DNA of 64,000 nt from Bacteroidetes bacterium UBA2475. GTDB lineage: Bacteria > Bacteroidota > Bacteroidia > B-17B0 > Aurantibacillaceae. The translations under genes and the position numbers were made by a program. Below, one piece after another: positions 26,301 through 34,527 of the stretch; position 1 is the first letter of the stretch; every line of letters starts with the position of its first letter. The notes beneath the pieces are model-generated. The model was not told the origin of the DNA and ran no database searches. It saw nothing but the letters and a program-made list of their open reading frames with translations. The stretch covers positions 122,212 to 186,211 of the forward strand of contig DDPF01000005.1 of NCBI GenBank assembly GCA_002342065.1, in the 5' to 3' direction.

Positions 26301-29300
26301 TTTTTGTTTTAAACCTGTTGCAGCGGCAACTTTATTATTGGCAGCAATTGATTCGCTTTTTAAACTTGGTGTGTTGGCAATAACTGTTTCGTTTGGTTTT
26401 AAGCTGTTGTTCAATTGTTCTATCTCTAACACATTGGCATCATATAATTTTTGGTAAGCCGCCATTTTTGTTGCCGCCAGACTGTTCAACTCTGTGTTAA
26501 CGGTTTCCAGTTTGGCATTTACTGTATTATCCTCCTTCACTACTTTAATAGATGAAGTAGAGGTTAACGCAGTTTTTAAAGTAGCTGTTGGATCTGATTT
26601 TTTTAGCAGGTTAAGTGCTTCCTGCTGTTTATTAAGTGCCCATGCTTCTTTTTCTTCCGCATTACTCATGCTTCCTAATTTAGCACCGGCGTTTGGCAAC
26701 GAATTAGCTTCAACCCTAATATTCGCGGCTTGTTTAAATGCAACCGCCGCTTCCTCATTCATTTTCTTTGCAGCTTCGATATCAGTATCAGATGCTTTTT
26801 TATTAGCGATCAATGTATTTATATTATCAAGATTGACATTATAAATTGCTGTGTTATCATTTTTAGCAATTTCTGCAGCCTGTAAATTCTTTTCATTACC
26901 CTGTTCTTCGGCCGTTTTTGCTTCGTTTAATAATTTTTCCTGTTCAGCACCGGTTTTGGTTTGTGCATCATTTTTTAATTTCTGTGCTTTGGAATATAAT
27001 TCTTCCGCTTCTATATTTAATTGTGTAGGCGTTACATTAGTTGAATTAGTTCCAATATCTGATTTTTGAAGTTCAGTTTTGGTAGCGGCAATAATGTCTT
27101 TTAATTTTTTTTGTTGTGCAACGGCATCATTAATTTTTGAATCAGCTTCTATTTTTAATTTTTGCGCATCAATATTTTGATATGAGTTATATTCAAAATT
27201 CGCGTTATCATTTGTGTTTAATTGGTTGTTAAGTTCATCTAGATTTTTTATTGCTTCACCATTATTTTTAGCAGCAATAGGGTTAAGGTTAATCGTTTTT
27301 TCATTTGGATTAGAAGTAACAGTGTTGTTTTTTGCTATCTCGGCATTTAGAACTTGTACCTGTTTATTGTTATTGGCAATTAACTGATTATTCTCTTTTT
27401 TAGAAGCTTCTAATTGCTTTATCTCGTTATTTATGTTTTGTTTGGCTGTTGCAGTTTTAGCGGTTAATAATTCTTTTTTATCTTTAGCAATAGCGGCATC
27501 AATTTCTTTATTATAATTTAAAATTTGTTTGTTGCTTTCGATATAGTTTTGCGGACTATTTACGTCTGTAACAGCAATTTTATCTTTATACTTATCTTCT
27601 AATACTTTATCCGTAATTTTATTTGCGGCTGTAGCTGTTACACTTGTGTTAGTGCCAACAGCACTGGTTGTGCCTGTTGAACCGGTTGTGTTTGTATTAA
27701 TTGCATTTGTTTTAGCAGCGGCAATTGTTTCGGTTTTAATTTTGGTAGCAAGATCAAGGCCGTTCTTCAAGGCAGCTAGATCATCGTTAAGTTTTTTGAT
27801 CTCTGTTTCATTTTGAGCAATTTGTTTTTCTTTTGTTGCCTGCTCTGTTTTTAAGGAATCAATTTGTGCGGTTATGATCGCTTTTTGCTTTTTCTTTTTT
27901 GTATTGCTAAGATCTACTTGATCACTTGTTATCTCATTTTTAATATCACCAATTTCATTATTTAATGACCTATTTGTTTTTTCTACAATAGCAATTTCTT
28001 TTTCTTTTTGCTCTACATTTTCTTTAATCGATTTGTAAAGATTGTCAGAACCCTTTTCTTTATTTGATAATGCTGCAATTTGTTTTTGGAGGTCATCGAG
28101 TTTTGCTAATGACTCTGTGTTATTTTTGTTTTTATTGATGTTTATTTTTTCAAGTTCGTTAGCATACTGTTCATTTAAGATGGCCTCTTTTTGTTTGTTG
28201 GCAGCGTCTTCTTTTAATGAATTAGCAAAATTTAAAATTTTATTCGCAGTAGCCAGTTCATTTTCTCCTTCAGCTTTTATAGCATTACCTTTTTCTATCT
28301 CTTTATTTTTTTCATCCTCATTGGTAATGTTCTGAGCATTCTTTACAATATCTTCTCCTTCTTTTATTTTTTTATTTGCTTCAATTTTCTTTTGCTCGCC
28401 TAATTGTTCTGCATCCCATTCGTCCTGTTGTAACTGCGCTGCTTCTTTTTTAGAATCGTTTGCATCTTGTTTTGCAATATCTACCAATTCTTTATTTGAA
28501 ACCGCTGCTACCGTTTTTGTAGCTGCAATACTAGTTGTGTTTACCGCAGCTTTAGTTGTTGTATCAACTCCGGCATCAACCACTGTTGGTCCGGTGTAAG
28601 TATTTGTATTTACCGCAACATTATTTTTCGCTGTTGTATCGATTACAGTTGGACCAAGTTTATTTTGCCCCTCGTTAACATCAAGTTTAGATTTCTTCTC
28701 TATGAGTTTTAGGTATTGTAAATAACTATCGTCAGTTGGTGTTTCATCAAAATAGTTTAAGATCTTTAAAATACCTTTATCGTACGAAATAGTTTGCTTT
28801 AACGGTCTGGAGTTTGTAGCAAGTGGTAACCCAACCCTTTCAGATTGCGTTTTTAAACCCGGTGTTTCAACGGTGTATAATAATTTTGCTCCATTTGGTA
28901 AGTCCATTAAATAATTACCATTGTCTTCTGCCTCAAATACCCCAACAATTTCGCCATTGCCCATGTTCTTAACGGTAACCTTACTTTTTAAACTTTGTGA
29001 AGCATTTTCTTTTACAACAGTTCCTTTAAGCACCAACACATCTATGATCTTACGCTCTGTATTTATTTTTAAGACATCAATTTTTCCGGGAGGGCTTTGG
29101 CGACCTGTACTAAAATAGGCTACTTTTTCAAGAGAATCGGTCACATATAAATAATCATCATCCGGCGAGTTAATAGGAAACTCAAGGTTCATAGGTTGTG
29201 TCCACGAATCGGTTGCTTCAATATAATCAGATTTAAAAATATCGTAGCCGCCCATCCCGTTGTGGCCTTTACTGGCGAAATAAAGTGTACGTCCGTTAGG

Positions 29301-30119
29301 ATGAAGGAAAGGATAATCCTCATCGTAATCGGTATTAATGCCGTTTAGTTTTACGGGTTTTGCGAATTCGCCATTGGCTAATTTAATAGCGTAATAAATA
29401 TCTTTGCTGGTTGTATTTTCGCCGTAGCTGCTAAAAAAAACTTTATCGGCGGAGCGGGGTAAATAAACAACCGACTTTTCTTTTTTCTTTTTATCGGCGC
29501 TGGTTCTAAAGGCTTCGGGTTTTATCAATAATTTTCCGCCAATGTCTTTAAGATCGTAGCTTCTAAAATAATCGGCCTCATTTAATTGTTTTTTTGATTT
29601 TATTTCAAGATCAGATAAATTACTTAACAAGCGTTTACCATAACCGCAGGAGATAATTTCCCTGTCGACCATTAATTTTTTTTGTTTAAAAGAAGAGCCT
29701 ACTTGCTTATATTCGTTATAAAATTTAATAGCTTCATCAAACATATAATTTATATGGTATGCTTTGCCTAAATAAAACTTAACTTCTTTTGAAGTTTCTT
29801 CGGCGCGGCTGTTTGCAAATATTAAATAGGGCAGGCATTTCTTTTTATCAGGCTCGCTGTATATCATACAAACACCCAATTTAAAATTGTATTCAGGATC
29901 TTTTGGATAGTTGGCAACTAATTGCGCGTAGAGCTTGTAGGCCTTAGTAAACTCATCTTCTTCATAAAGTTTATCAGCTTCTTTTTTTATATCTTCTACA
30001 GAAACATTTTGAGAAAAAACAGGGCAAGAAATTATCAGTGTCAATAAAACGATTGTTTTTTTAACAATTTTCAGTTCGGGTAATAAAACGTTTAATAAGG
30101 TATAAAACCTTAATCTCAT
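23349..30119 (-). CDS. Giant PorE-like TPR/PD40 protein with coiled coil and three C-terminal SPOR-like domains
   Basis: About 2256 aa, exported. The order is: signal peptide (ending CPVFSQ, about 37), TPRs (45-160), PD40/WD40-like propeller segments (about 215-345, HPNGRTLYFASKG and GGYDIF), a carboxypeptidase-regulatory-like domain (about 362-440), a very long Lys/Glu/Asn/Ala-rich coiled-coil region (about 560-1750) interrupted by a TKDNS repeat tract, five 12-residue NNTTNNNPRNNP repeats, then three SPOR-like domains (about 1870-1960, 2010-2095, 2170-2256), each with VQIGA/VQIGV and DAF(V/I) segments. The front matches the T9SS protein PorE, but SPOR-like domains replace OmpA. ATG at 30117-30119 is annotated; a CTG at 30072-30074 gives a better signal peptide. 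Confidence 0.8.
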   Translation of the reverse strand: MRLRFYTLLNVLLPELKIVKKTIVLLTLIISCPVFSQNVSVEDIKKEADKLYEEDEFTKAYKLYAQLVANYPKDPEYNFKLGVCMIYSEPDKKKCLPYLIFANSRAEETSKEVKFYLGKAYHINYMFDEAIKFYNEYKQVGSSFKQKKLMVDREIISCGYGKRLLSNLSDLEIKSKKQLNEADYFRSYDLKDIGGKLLIKPEAFRTSADKKKKEKSVVYLPRSADKVFFSSYGENTTSKDIYYAIKLANGEFAKPVKLNGINTDYDEDYPFLHPNGRTLYFASKGHNGMGGYDIFKSDYIEATDSWTQPMNLEFPINSPDDDYLYVTDSLEKVAYFSTGRQSPPGKIDVLKINTERKIIDVLVLKGTVVKENASQSLKSKVTVKNMGNGEIVGVFEAEDNGNYLMDLPNGAKLLYTVETPGLKTQSERVGLPLATNSRPLKQTISYDKGILKILNYFDETPTDDSYLQYLKLIEKKSKLDVNEGQNKLGPTVIDTTAKNNVAVNTNTYTGPTVVDAGVDTTTKAAVNTTSIAATKTVAAVSNKELVDIAKQDANDSKKEAAQLQQDEWDAEQLGEQKKIEANKKIKEGEDIVKNAQNITNEDEKNKEIEKGNAIKAEGENELATANKILNFANSLKEDAANKQKEAILNEQYANELEKININKNKNNTESLAKLDDLQKQIAALSNKEKGSDNLYKSIKENVEQKEKEIAIVEKTNRSLNNEIGDIKNEITSDQVDLSNTKKKKQKAIITAQIDSLKTEQATKEKQIAQNETEIKKLNDDLAALKNGLDLATKIKTETIAAAKTNAINTNTTGSTGTTSAVGTNTSVTATAANKITDKVLEDKYKDKIAVTDVNSPQNYIESNKQILNYNKEIDAAIAKDKKELLTAKTATAKQNINNEIKQLEASKKENNQLIANNNKQVQVLNAEIAKNNTVTSNPNEKTINLNPIAAKNNGEAIKNLDELNNQLNTNDNANFEYNSYQNIDAQKLKIEADSKINDAVAQQKKLKDIIAATKTELQKSDIGTNSTNVTPTQLNIEAEELYSKAQKLKNDAQTKTGAEQEKLLNEAKTAEEQGNEKNLQAAEIAKNDNTAIYNVNLDNINTLIANKKASDTDIEAAKKMNEEAAVAFKQAANIRVEANSLPNAGAKLGSMSNAEEKEAWALNKQQEALNLLKKSDPTATLKTALTSTSSIKVVKEDNTVNAKLETVNTELNSLAATKMAAYQKLYDANVLEIEQLNNSLKPNETVIANTPSLKSESIAANNKVAAATGLKQKSDAGINNNDKLNDLTAATKKQLEAINQLNALNKKVNNQIAANTTKDNSTKDNSTKDNTTTDNSTKDNSTKDNSTKDNTTSENSTATATTTVKDNSTKDNSTKDNTTTDNSTKDNSTATNTSFATKDNTTTVTAKAVDTKTYSATELSKTDTTANQILGYFENKTPTTLKNPQANRLKNNALTELKNTDGENNAVEAEIKTYKDQNPTAIANNITPAELKTKADALTVEAEDLSNKSSELKTKANTASGSEKDSLIAKANELENTSNNKKVEASTLTQQGNEIEYKTNNNAITELLTKLKTDNPTLINELEQKNNEVAVLKTQAQKLREEANAQTNTSAKIGALSNAEEKEAELLIKQNQLITELKKTYPDYVVKPATIDNNTTSNLPPNLAQKQKTVQDKQALELTNLTNALSLEYETAKTYVPKNLTADEKIVKQNADELNAESKRLLIKSTQEQNPTEKAKLLTLAAKTGDAAVNQLNKITGDKVVANNTTNNNPRNNPNNTTNNNPRNNPNNTTNNNPRNNPNNTTNNNPRNNPNNTTNNNPRNNPNNTTNNNTTTNPAVNNTKGTVKIEGLEVVSGNAYNAAKPIPVDSKMPDGLVFRVQIGAFKSQLANDAFKGLSPLNGETVGNGYIRYTAGNFVKFENASAVKNDLRNLGYNDAFVVAYFNGKRVTLAEAIELLNKEGKTIDNNAPTTAGITANSNVPKVNATTVTETNFNITEPVNVTKELEKINGLLFTVQIGVYNRQVTKGQLKGLGPIFSEKLPSGLYRYTAGIYADPERLLIDKRRVAEGYVRDAFVSAYLNGKRITFAEGKDKKANDSTVKLETQNPIVFPEGGTVNNTPVNNTPVNNTPVNNTPVNNTPAVTTTVQPFTNGVTSYPAATPENGVKANEEGVSFKVQIGAYSKQVPNDVAARFSAIKAWPVENKLINTLYIYNIGNFTDAKFAKTLKEQAVSIGITDAFITVYKDGKKVYGAEAAALLNR
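23716..23790. repeat. Short in-gene tandem repeat (NNTPV-coding)
   Basis: Five near-identical 15-nt units encoding VNNTP between the second and third SPOR-like domains of the giant gene. Confidence 0.7.
24646..24835. repeat. In-gene minisatellite, 36-nt unit x5
   Basis: Five in-frame 36-nt units (plus-strand core GGATTATTTCTTGGGTTGTT) encode NNTTNNNPRNNP. The copies differ only at a few third positions, so the array is recent and length-variable by slippage or recombination without breaking the frame. Confidence 0.85.
25940..26180. repeat. In-gene TKDNS-coding repeat tract
   Basis: Many 15-nt units encode T-K-D-N-(S/T), interrupted by short Thr/Ala stretches. It is a flexible, polar linker between coiled-coil halves. 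Confidence 0.75.
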
Positions 30120-30251
30120 AAAATCAATTGTTGTAAAATTAATAATATTATTATAAAAGCTACTATATAATTGGGATGCTATAACTAATTTATTTCCACA
30201 CTAGTTGTGTTAAAAATAAGTTAAATTAACTACAATTTAAAATTAATGAAT

Positions 30252-30259
30252 TATATTTG
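30252..30259 (+). promoter_or_regulatory. Bacteroidota -7 promoter element
   Basis: TATATTTG, a full TAnnTTTG match, 27 bp before the ATG at 30287. Its position argues against the more upstream TTG start that lies inside it. Confidence 0.55.
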
Positions 30260-30286
30260 CCTATTAACCTTAAAAACCATAAACAA

Positions 30287-31327
30287 ATGATTAAAAAATT
30301 ACTTACCGTTGCTTCAGTTGCTTTAACAGTTGCTGCTAGCGCTCAAGTTGGTGGAAGAATTAACAATGTAATAAACATTGCACAAATTTCTGAGATCAGC
30401 AAATCTATCACTTACAAAGCTACAAGTTCAATGCCTCCAGGATGTGATACTATTACAACAGCTCAAAACAACTCTTTAACTTTAAACACTGCAGGTTCTG
30501 ATACTGCAACTCCGGGTTGTGCTCCAAAAGCAGGATATGTTTATGGAACAAACTGTTACGGAGATAAGGAAAAAGCTAATTTTTTTCCAACTGCAACTTA
30601 TAGCGCAATTGCTCAACCATCTGTTTCAGGTGTAATCGTTAGCTTCTTTAAAAACGTAACAAGAGGTACCGGTGGCGCTCCAACTACAACTGTTGGAATG
30701 AGCCTTTATAATGGTACACAAGCAGGTGGTCCAACAACTGCAATCAGTCAAACTACAGCTACAATGGCTCAAATTTTAGCTGCTCAGGTTGGTACTAACA
30801 CAGTAATTAACTATGTATTTAATTTTTCTACCCCTGTTTCTGTTCCTGGTACAGGCTTTTTAGCTTCTGTAGTAGTTCCTTCAGTTGGTGCAAGTGGCGA
30901 TACTGCAGTTGTTTATAACTCACCTGCTTCTTCAGTTAACTATAGCTGGGAAAAATGGAATGATAACACATGGCATTCTATCAGCAGTGCTTGGGGTACT
31001 AATGGTAACATTGCAGTTTATCCTATTGTTTGTGGAAATCTTGTTTTCACAGGTATTTCTAAAAACTTAGGTTTAAGCAAAGACGTTAAAATTATGCCAA
31101 ATCCATCTACTGGATTAGTAAATTTAACTGTTGCTTTACCAAGTACTCAAGATCTTAATGTCACAGTAACTAACGCTTTAGGTCAGGTTATTGTAAACAA
31201 CAACTACAACTCAATTTTAGTTGATGTTATCTCTTTAGATCTTACAAACCAATCTAACGGTGTTTATTTTGTTACTGTTAGCAATGGTCAAGATAAAATG
31301 GTACAACGTTTGATCTTAAACAAATAA
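30287..31327 (+). CDS. Secreted protein with T9SS C-terminal sorting domain
   Basis: A 346-aa product. The ATG at 30287 is chosen because it gives a standard signal peptide (MIKKLLTVASVALTVAASAQ). The middle is Thr/Gly/Ala-rich beta-type sequence with no family recognised, including two Cys pairs (PPGCDTI, PGCAPKAGY). The last 75 residues are a type IX sorting domain: KIMPNPSTGLVNLTV, TNALGQVI, NGVYFVTVSNGQDKMVQRLILNK. Codon use favours A/T-ending, highly regular codons, as in the next gene, suggesting high expression. It ends just before a strong terminator. Confidence 0.8.
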   Translation: MIKKLLTVASVALTVAASAQVGGRINNVINIAQISEISKSITYKATSSMPPGCDTITTAQNNSLTLNTAGSDTATPGCAPKAGYVYGTNCYGDKEKANFFPTATYSAIAQPSVSGVIVSFFKNVTRGTGGAPTTTVGMSLYNGTQAGGPTTAISQTTATMAQILAAQVGTNTVINYVFNFSTPVSVPGTGFLASVVVPSVGASGDTAVVYNSPASSVNYSWEKWNDNTWHSISSAWGTNGNIAVYPIVCGNLVFTGISKNLGLSKDVKIMPNPSTGLVNLTVALPSTQDLNVTVTNALGQVIVNNNYNSILVDVISLDLTNQSNGVYFVTVSNGQDKMVQRLILNK

Positions 31328-31344
31328 TTTTTTTTAATTTTTTT

Positions 31345-31380
31345 AAAAACCCTCTCCGTTAATTCGGAGAGGGTTTTTTA
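31345..31380 (+). terminator. Intrinsic terminator
   Basis: AAAACCCTCTCCG pairs with CGGAGAGGGTTTT around TTAATT, followed by T residues. About 200 bp downstream up to the next promoter shows no gene. Confidence 0.85.
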
Positions 31381-31556
31381 GTTAAACAACAAATCTTGCG
31401 CTTTCCAAATTCCTTGCAGCGCTTGCTTTTCATAACAAAATCTATTATCAATTTCGGTTAAATGGGTTTAGAAAAAACCTCTTGTCCCATGCTTTCCCCA
31501 AATTGTTAAAAATAAATTTAAATGATTTATTTTCTAAATTGGATTTAATTTTTTTA

Positions 31557-31564
31557 TACATTTG
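31557..31564 (+). promoter_or_regulatory. Bacteroidota -7 promoter element
   Basis: TACATTTG (TAnnTTTG), 30 bp before the ATG at 31595. A TTG lies 15 bp further upstream. Confidence 0.5.
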
Positions 31565-31594
31565 ATACTTAAACATCTTAAAAACTAAAAAAAC

Positions 31595-33265
31595 ATGAAA
31601 AAAATTACTTTAACTTTATTTACCGCAATGCTTTCATTGGCAACATTTGCACAGGTAAACACTGTAGTAAATGTTCCAACGCCAAATACAGCGCCAGGAA
31701 CAACCGGCCTACGTGCTCCAAACGGAACTACAGGCCATACAGTAATGAGAGGTCAATACTTTATTCCTACAGCTGATCTAACAGCTTTATCACCAACTAT
31801 CACATCTTTTGGTTTTGCATTAACAAGTGGTGTTAACGCAGCAGCGTCAGGTACTTTAACTGTTTATTTAGTTCACACAAGTGCTACATCTTATACTTCA
31901 GGTACTACATGGAATACAGCAGGTATGACCACAATCTATAATGGAGCTTATTCAATCCCTGTTGGAGCTGCTGCTGCAAATGTAGATCTAACTTTACCTT
32001 CTGCATTTAACTATACCGGTGGTGCTTTAAATATTGCTTATGAATATACTGCTGGTGTTACCGCAGGTACAGGAGCAATTTACACTGCTTTTGCAGGAAC
32101 TGCTTTAGGTGCTACAGGTGCTTCGGCTTCTCTTACTGCACCAGTTTTAGGTGGTACAGGTTTTAGACCAGTTTTACGTTTCGGTACACCAAATACTTTT
32201 ACTAACGAGATCGTTGTTCAAAGCGTAAATGCTCCAGGTAAATACCCAACTACTTTTGCTACTCCTCAAGTTGTAACTGCAGTAATTATGAATGGAAGTA
32301 ACATTGCTAAAACAAACATCCCTGTTGGTTTAAGCATTACTGGTGCTAACCCTTTCACAAATGCTCAATTCATTGCATCTTTAGCTGCTGGCGCAACTAC
32401 AACTGTAACTTTTGCTGCTGCTCCAACATCTGTTCAAGGTATTCAAACAGTTTCAGTAGGTGTTGCTCCTGATCAAAATAACCTTACCAATACAATTACT
32501 CAAACTCAAAGCGTTACTTGCGATGTTTGGGCTTATAACCCGCCATCTGGTTCTTATACTGCAGGTGTTGGTTTTAATACTGGTTCAGGTATCATAAGCA
32601 GCCAGTTTTCTACTCCTGTAAATGCAACTACAACTGCGGTGCGTATTGCAGTTTCTACAGATACTGCTACTCCGGGTAATTCTATCTACGGTGTGTTATT
32701 AAACACTGCAGGTACTATTATTGGACAAACTAACACGCTTGCTGTTACTCCTGGTATGTTAGGTACATTCCAAACTTTAAACTATACAACTACTCAGGCT
32801 TTAACCGCTAATACAATTTATTATACTGGTCTTGCTCAAACTGCAAATACTACTGGATGGTTCCCATTAGGTTCACAAGCAACTCCAGTAGCTCCAACTA
32901 ATTATTATACTTCTGCATTAACTGCTACAGCTGCACCTGCTTTTTTAGCAAGTAATTTAGGTTATTTCGGTATCGAAGCAGTATTCACTAGTACTTGCGG
33001 ATCTATTGGTCTAGCTGAATTAGTTGCTGCATCTAAAATTGCTGTTTATCCTAACCCAACTGTTAACGGTAAAACTACCATTGCAGGTTTAGAAGGAACT
33101 AACACAGTTACTGTTTACAACATGTTAGGTCAATCAGTTTTAACTTTAACTTCAGATAGAGAAGTAGTTTCAATCGATCTTTCTAGCCAACCTTTAGGTA
33201 ACTACTTAGTAAGAGTTACTGATTCTAATAAAGCTACTAAAACAGTTAAAATTATTAATCAATAA
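31595..33265 (+). CDS. Secreted protein with T9SS C-terminal sorting domain
   Basis: A 556-aa product. The signal peptide is MKKITLTLFTAMLSLATFAQ. The body is very rich in Thr, Ala, Gly and Asn, with a segment around 205-305 (VNAPGKYPTTFATPQVVTAVIMN, VPVGLSITG-like) resembling a CARDB/Ig-like fold. The C-terminal sorting domain reads KIAVYPNPTVNGKTTI, VYNMLGQSVLTL, LGNYLVRVTDSNKATKTVKIINQ. No enzyme motif is seen. A surface or adhesin-like structural role is plausible but unproven. It is monocistronic between two strong terminators. Confidence 0.8.
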   Translation: MKKITLTLFTAMLSLATFAQVNTVVNVPTPNTAPGTTGLRAPNGTTGHTVMRGQYFIPTADLTALSPTITSFGFALTSGVNAAASGTLTVYLVHTSATSYTSGTTWNTAGMTTIYNGAYSIPVGAAAANVDLTLPSAFNYTGGALNIAYEYTAGVTAGTGAIYTAFAGTALGATGASASLTAPVLGGTGFRPVLRFGTPNTFTNEIVVQSVNAPGKYPTTFATPQVVTAVIMNGSNIAKTNIPVGLSITGANPFTNAQFIASLAAGATTTVTFAAAPTSVQGIQTVSVGVAPDQNNLTNTITQTQSVTCDVWAYNPPSGSYTAGVGFNTGSGIISSQFSTPVNATTTAVRIAVSTDTATPGNSIYGVLLNTAGTIIGQTNTLAVTPGMLGTFQTLNYTTTQALTANTIYYTGLAQTANTTGWFPLGSQATPVAPTNYYTSALTATAAPAFLASNLGYFGIEAVFTSTCGSIGLAELVAASKIAVYPNPTVNGKTTIAGLEGTNTVTVYNMLGQSVLTLTSDREVVSIDLSSQPLGNYLVRVTDSNKATKTVKIINQ

Positions 33266-33286
33266 TTTTAATTAACATAATTTCTA

Positions 33287-33314
33287 AAAGCCCGGGTTTT
33301 CCCGGGCTTTTTTT
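33287..33314 (+). terminator. Intrinsic terminator
   Basis: AAAGCCCGGG/CCCGGGCTTT stem with TTTT loop and a T tract. Confidence 0.85.
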
Positions 33315-33329
33315 ATGCTAAAAATATAG

Positions 33330-33337
33330 TATTTTTG
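33330..33337 (+). promoter_or_regulatory. Bacteroidota -7 promoter element of bamD
   Basis: TATTTTTG (TAnnTTTG) ends 5 nt before the proposed CTG start of bamD, the same geometry as the mtaB promoter and its ATG. Confidence 0.45.
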
Positions 33338-33342
33338 CAGCT

Positions 33343-34140
33343 CTGAAGCCCTTTAAAATATTCATTGCTGTAATAGTAGTTCTAACACTTGTTTCATGTG
33401 ATGGGTTCAATAAATTGCTTAAAAGCAATAACTATGAACTTAAAATGACCAAGGCTAAAGAATATTACGATAAAGAACATTACATAAAAGCCTCGCAATT
33501 ATACGAAGAGCTTATACCTGTTGTAAAAGGCACCGATAAGGCTGAAGAGGTTTATTACTATTACTCCTGGAGCGAATACAACATGGGTGATTTTATAATC
33601 AGTCAATACCATTTTAAAAATTTCAGTAAACAATTTCCGGCAAGTAAGCATGCTGAAGAATGTTATTTTATGAATGCTTATTGTTATTTCTTGACCTCAG
33701 CAAACTATAAACTAGATCAAACAAGCACGAAAAATGCGATAAAAGAATTTCAATCTTTTGTGGATGTTTATCCGGAAAGTACTAAAATAGACAGCTGCAA
33801 TATTATTATTGACAAGCTACGCGCCAAACTAGAGAAAAAAGATTACGAGATCGTAAAACAGTATTATAAGGTTGACGATTGGAAAGCGGCTATCGTGTCT
33901 ACCAAAAATTTCATTAAAGAATATCCTTCTAGCGACCTTAACGATGAGATGTTCTATTTAATGATAGATTCTTACTATTTACTGGCAATTAACAGTATAA
34001 GGGCTAAAAAAGAGGAGCGATTGGACCTGGCCATCGAAAATTATATAAAATTTGTAGATCTGTACCCAAAAAGTTCGTATCTTAGCCGCTCAGAATCTGT
34101 TTATAGCAGCTGTAAAAAATTAAAAGAAAACCTAAATTAA
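33343..34140 (+). CDS. bamD: Outer membrane protein assembly factor BamD
   Basis: TPR lipoprotein of the BAM complex, inner leaflet of the outer membrane. About 265 aa if started at CTG 33343-33345. This start gives a lipoprotein signal (KPFKIFIAVIVVLTLVSC) needed for BamD. No ATG, GTG or TTG exists in frame between the upstream stop (33319-33321) and TTG 33415, which would delete the lipobox. The body has TPR pairs such as AKEYYDKEHYIKASQLYEELIP and EEVYYYYSWSEYNMGDFIISQYHFKNF, close to BamD of Bacteroidota. It is followed by rpoZ after 2 bp, a conserved order. The protein identity is sure; the start codon is not. Confidence 0.85.
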   Translation: MKPFKIFIAVIVVLTLVSCDGFNKLLKSNNYELKMTKAKEYYDKEHYIKASQLYEELIPVVKGTDKAEEVYYYYSWSEYNMGDFIISQYHFKNFSKQFPASKHAEECYFMNAYCYFLTSANYKLDQTSTKNAIKEFQSFVDVYPESTKIDSCNIIIDKLRAKLEKKDYEIVKQYYKVDDWKAAIVSTKNFIKEYPSSDLNDEMFYLMIDSYYLLAINSIRAKKEERLDLAIENYIKFVDLYPKSSYLSRSESVYSSCKKLKENLN

Positions 34141-34142
34141 AC

Positions 34143-34469
34143 ATGGATTTTAAAAAAACAAACGCAGAACAAAGTATTGTAACCCGCGATATTCGCAGAT
34201 TTGATGCGCCAACAGGTAATATTTACGAAGCAGTATCTATTATGAGTAAACGTGCTAACCAAATTAGCTCAGAGTTAAAAGAAGAATTATCAGGTAAATT
34301 GCAGGAATTTAGCAGTCATACCGATAACTTAGAAGAAGTATTTGAGAATCGCGAACAAATTGAAATTTCTAAACATTACGAAAAATTACCAAAACCAACT
34401 TTGATCTCTATTCAGGAATTTTTAGAGGAAAAAGTGTACTTCCGTAACCCCACAAAAACTGCGGAATAA
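34143..34469 (+). CDS. rpoZ: DNA-directed RNA polymerase omega subunit
   Basis: A 108-aa product with GNIYEAVSIMSKRANQIS, the conserved omega helix (compare N(R/P)xELVxxAxxRAxQI). It has the acidic C-terminal extension usual in Bacteroidota omega. It is located 2 bp after bamD and before coaBC, a synteny diagnostic for rpoZ in this phylum. It stabilises RNA polymerase by clamping beta-prime. An intrinsic terminator follows. Confidence 0.85.
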   Translation: MDFKKTNAEQSIVTRDIRRFDAPTGNIYEAVSIMSKRANQISSELKEELSGKLQEFSSHTDNLEEVFENREQIEISKHYEKLPKPTLISIQEFLEEKVYFRNPTKTAE

Positions 34470-34486
34470 TTTTTCAATAACCTTTT

Positions 34487-34520
34487 AAAAGGCAGTAAGC
34501 AAAGGCTCTACTGCCTTTTT
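34487..34520 (+). terminator. Intrinsic terminator between rpoZ and coaBC
   Basis: AAAAGGCAGTA (34487-34497) pairs with TACTGCCTTTT (34509-34519). It would partly separate bamD-rpoZ from coaBC-porD transcription. Confidence 0.75.
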
Positions 34521-34527
34521 ACTTTTA

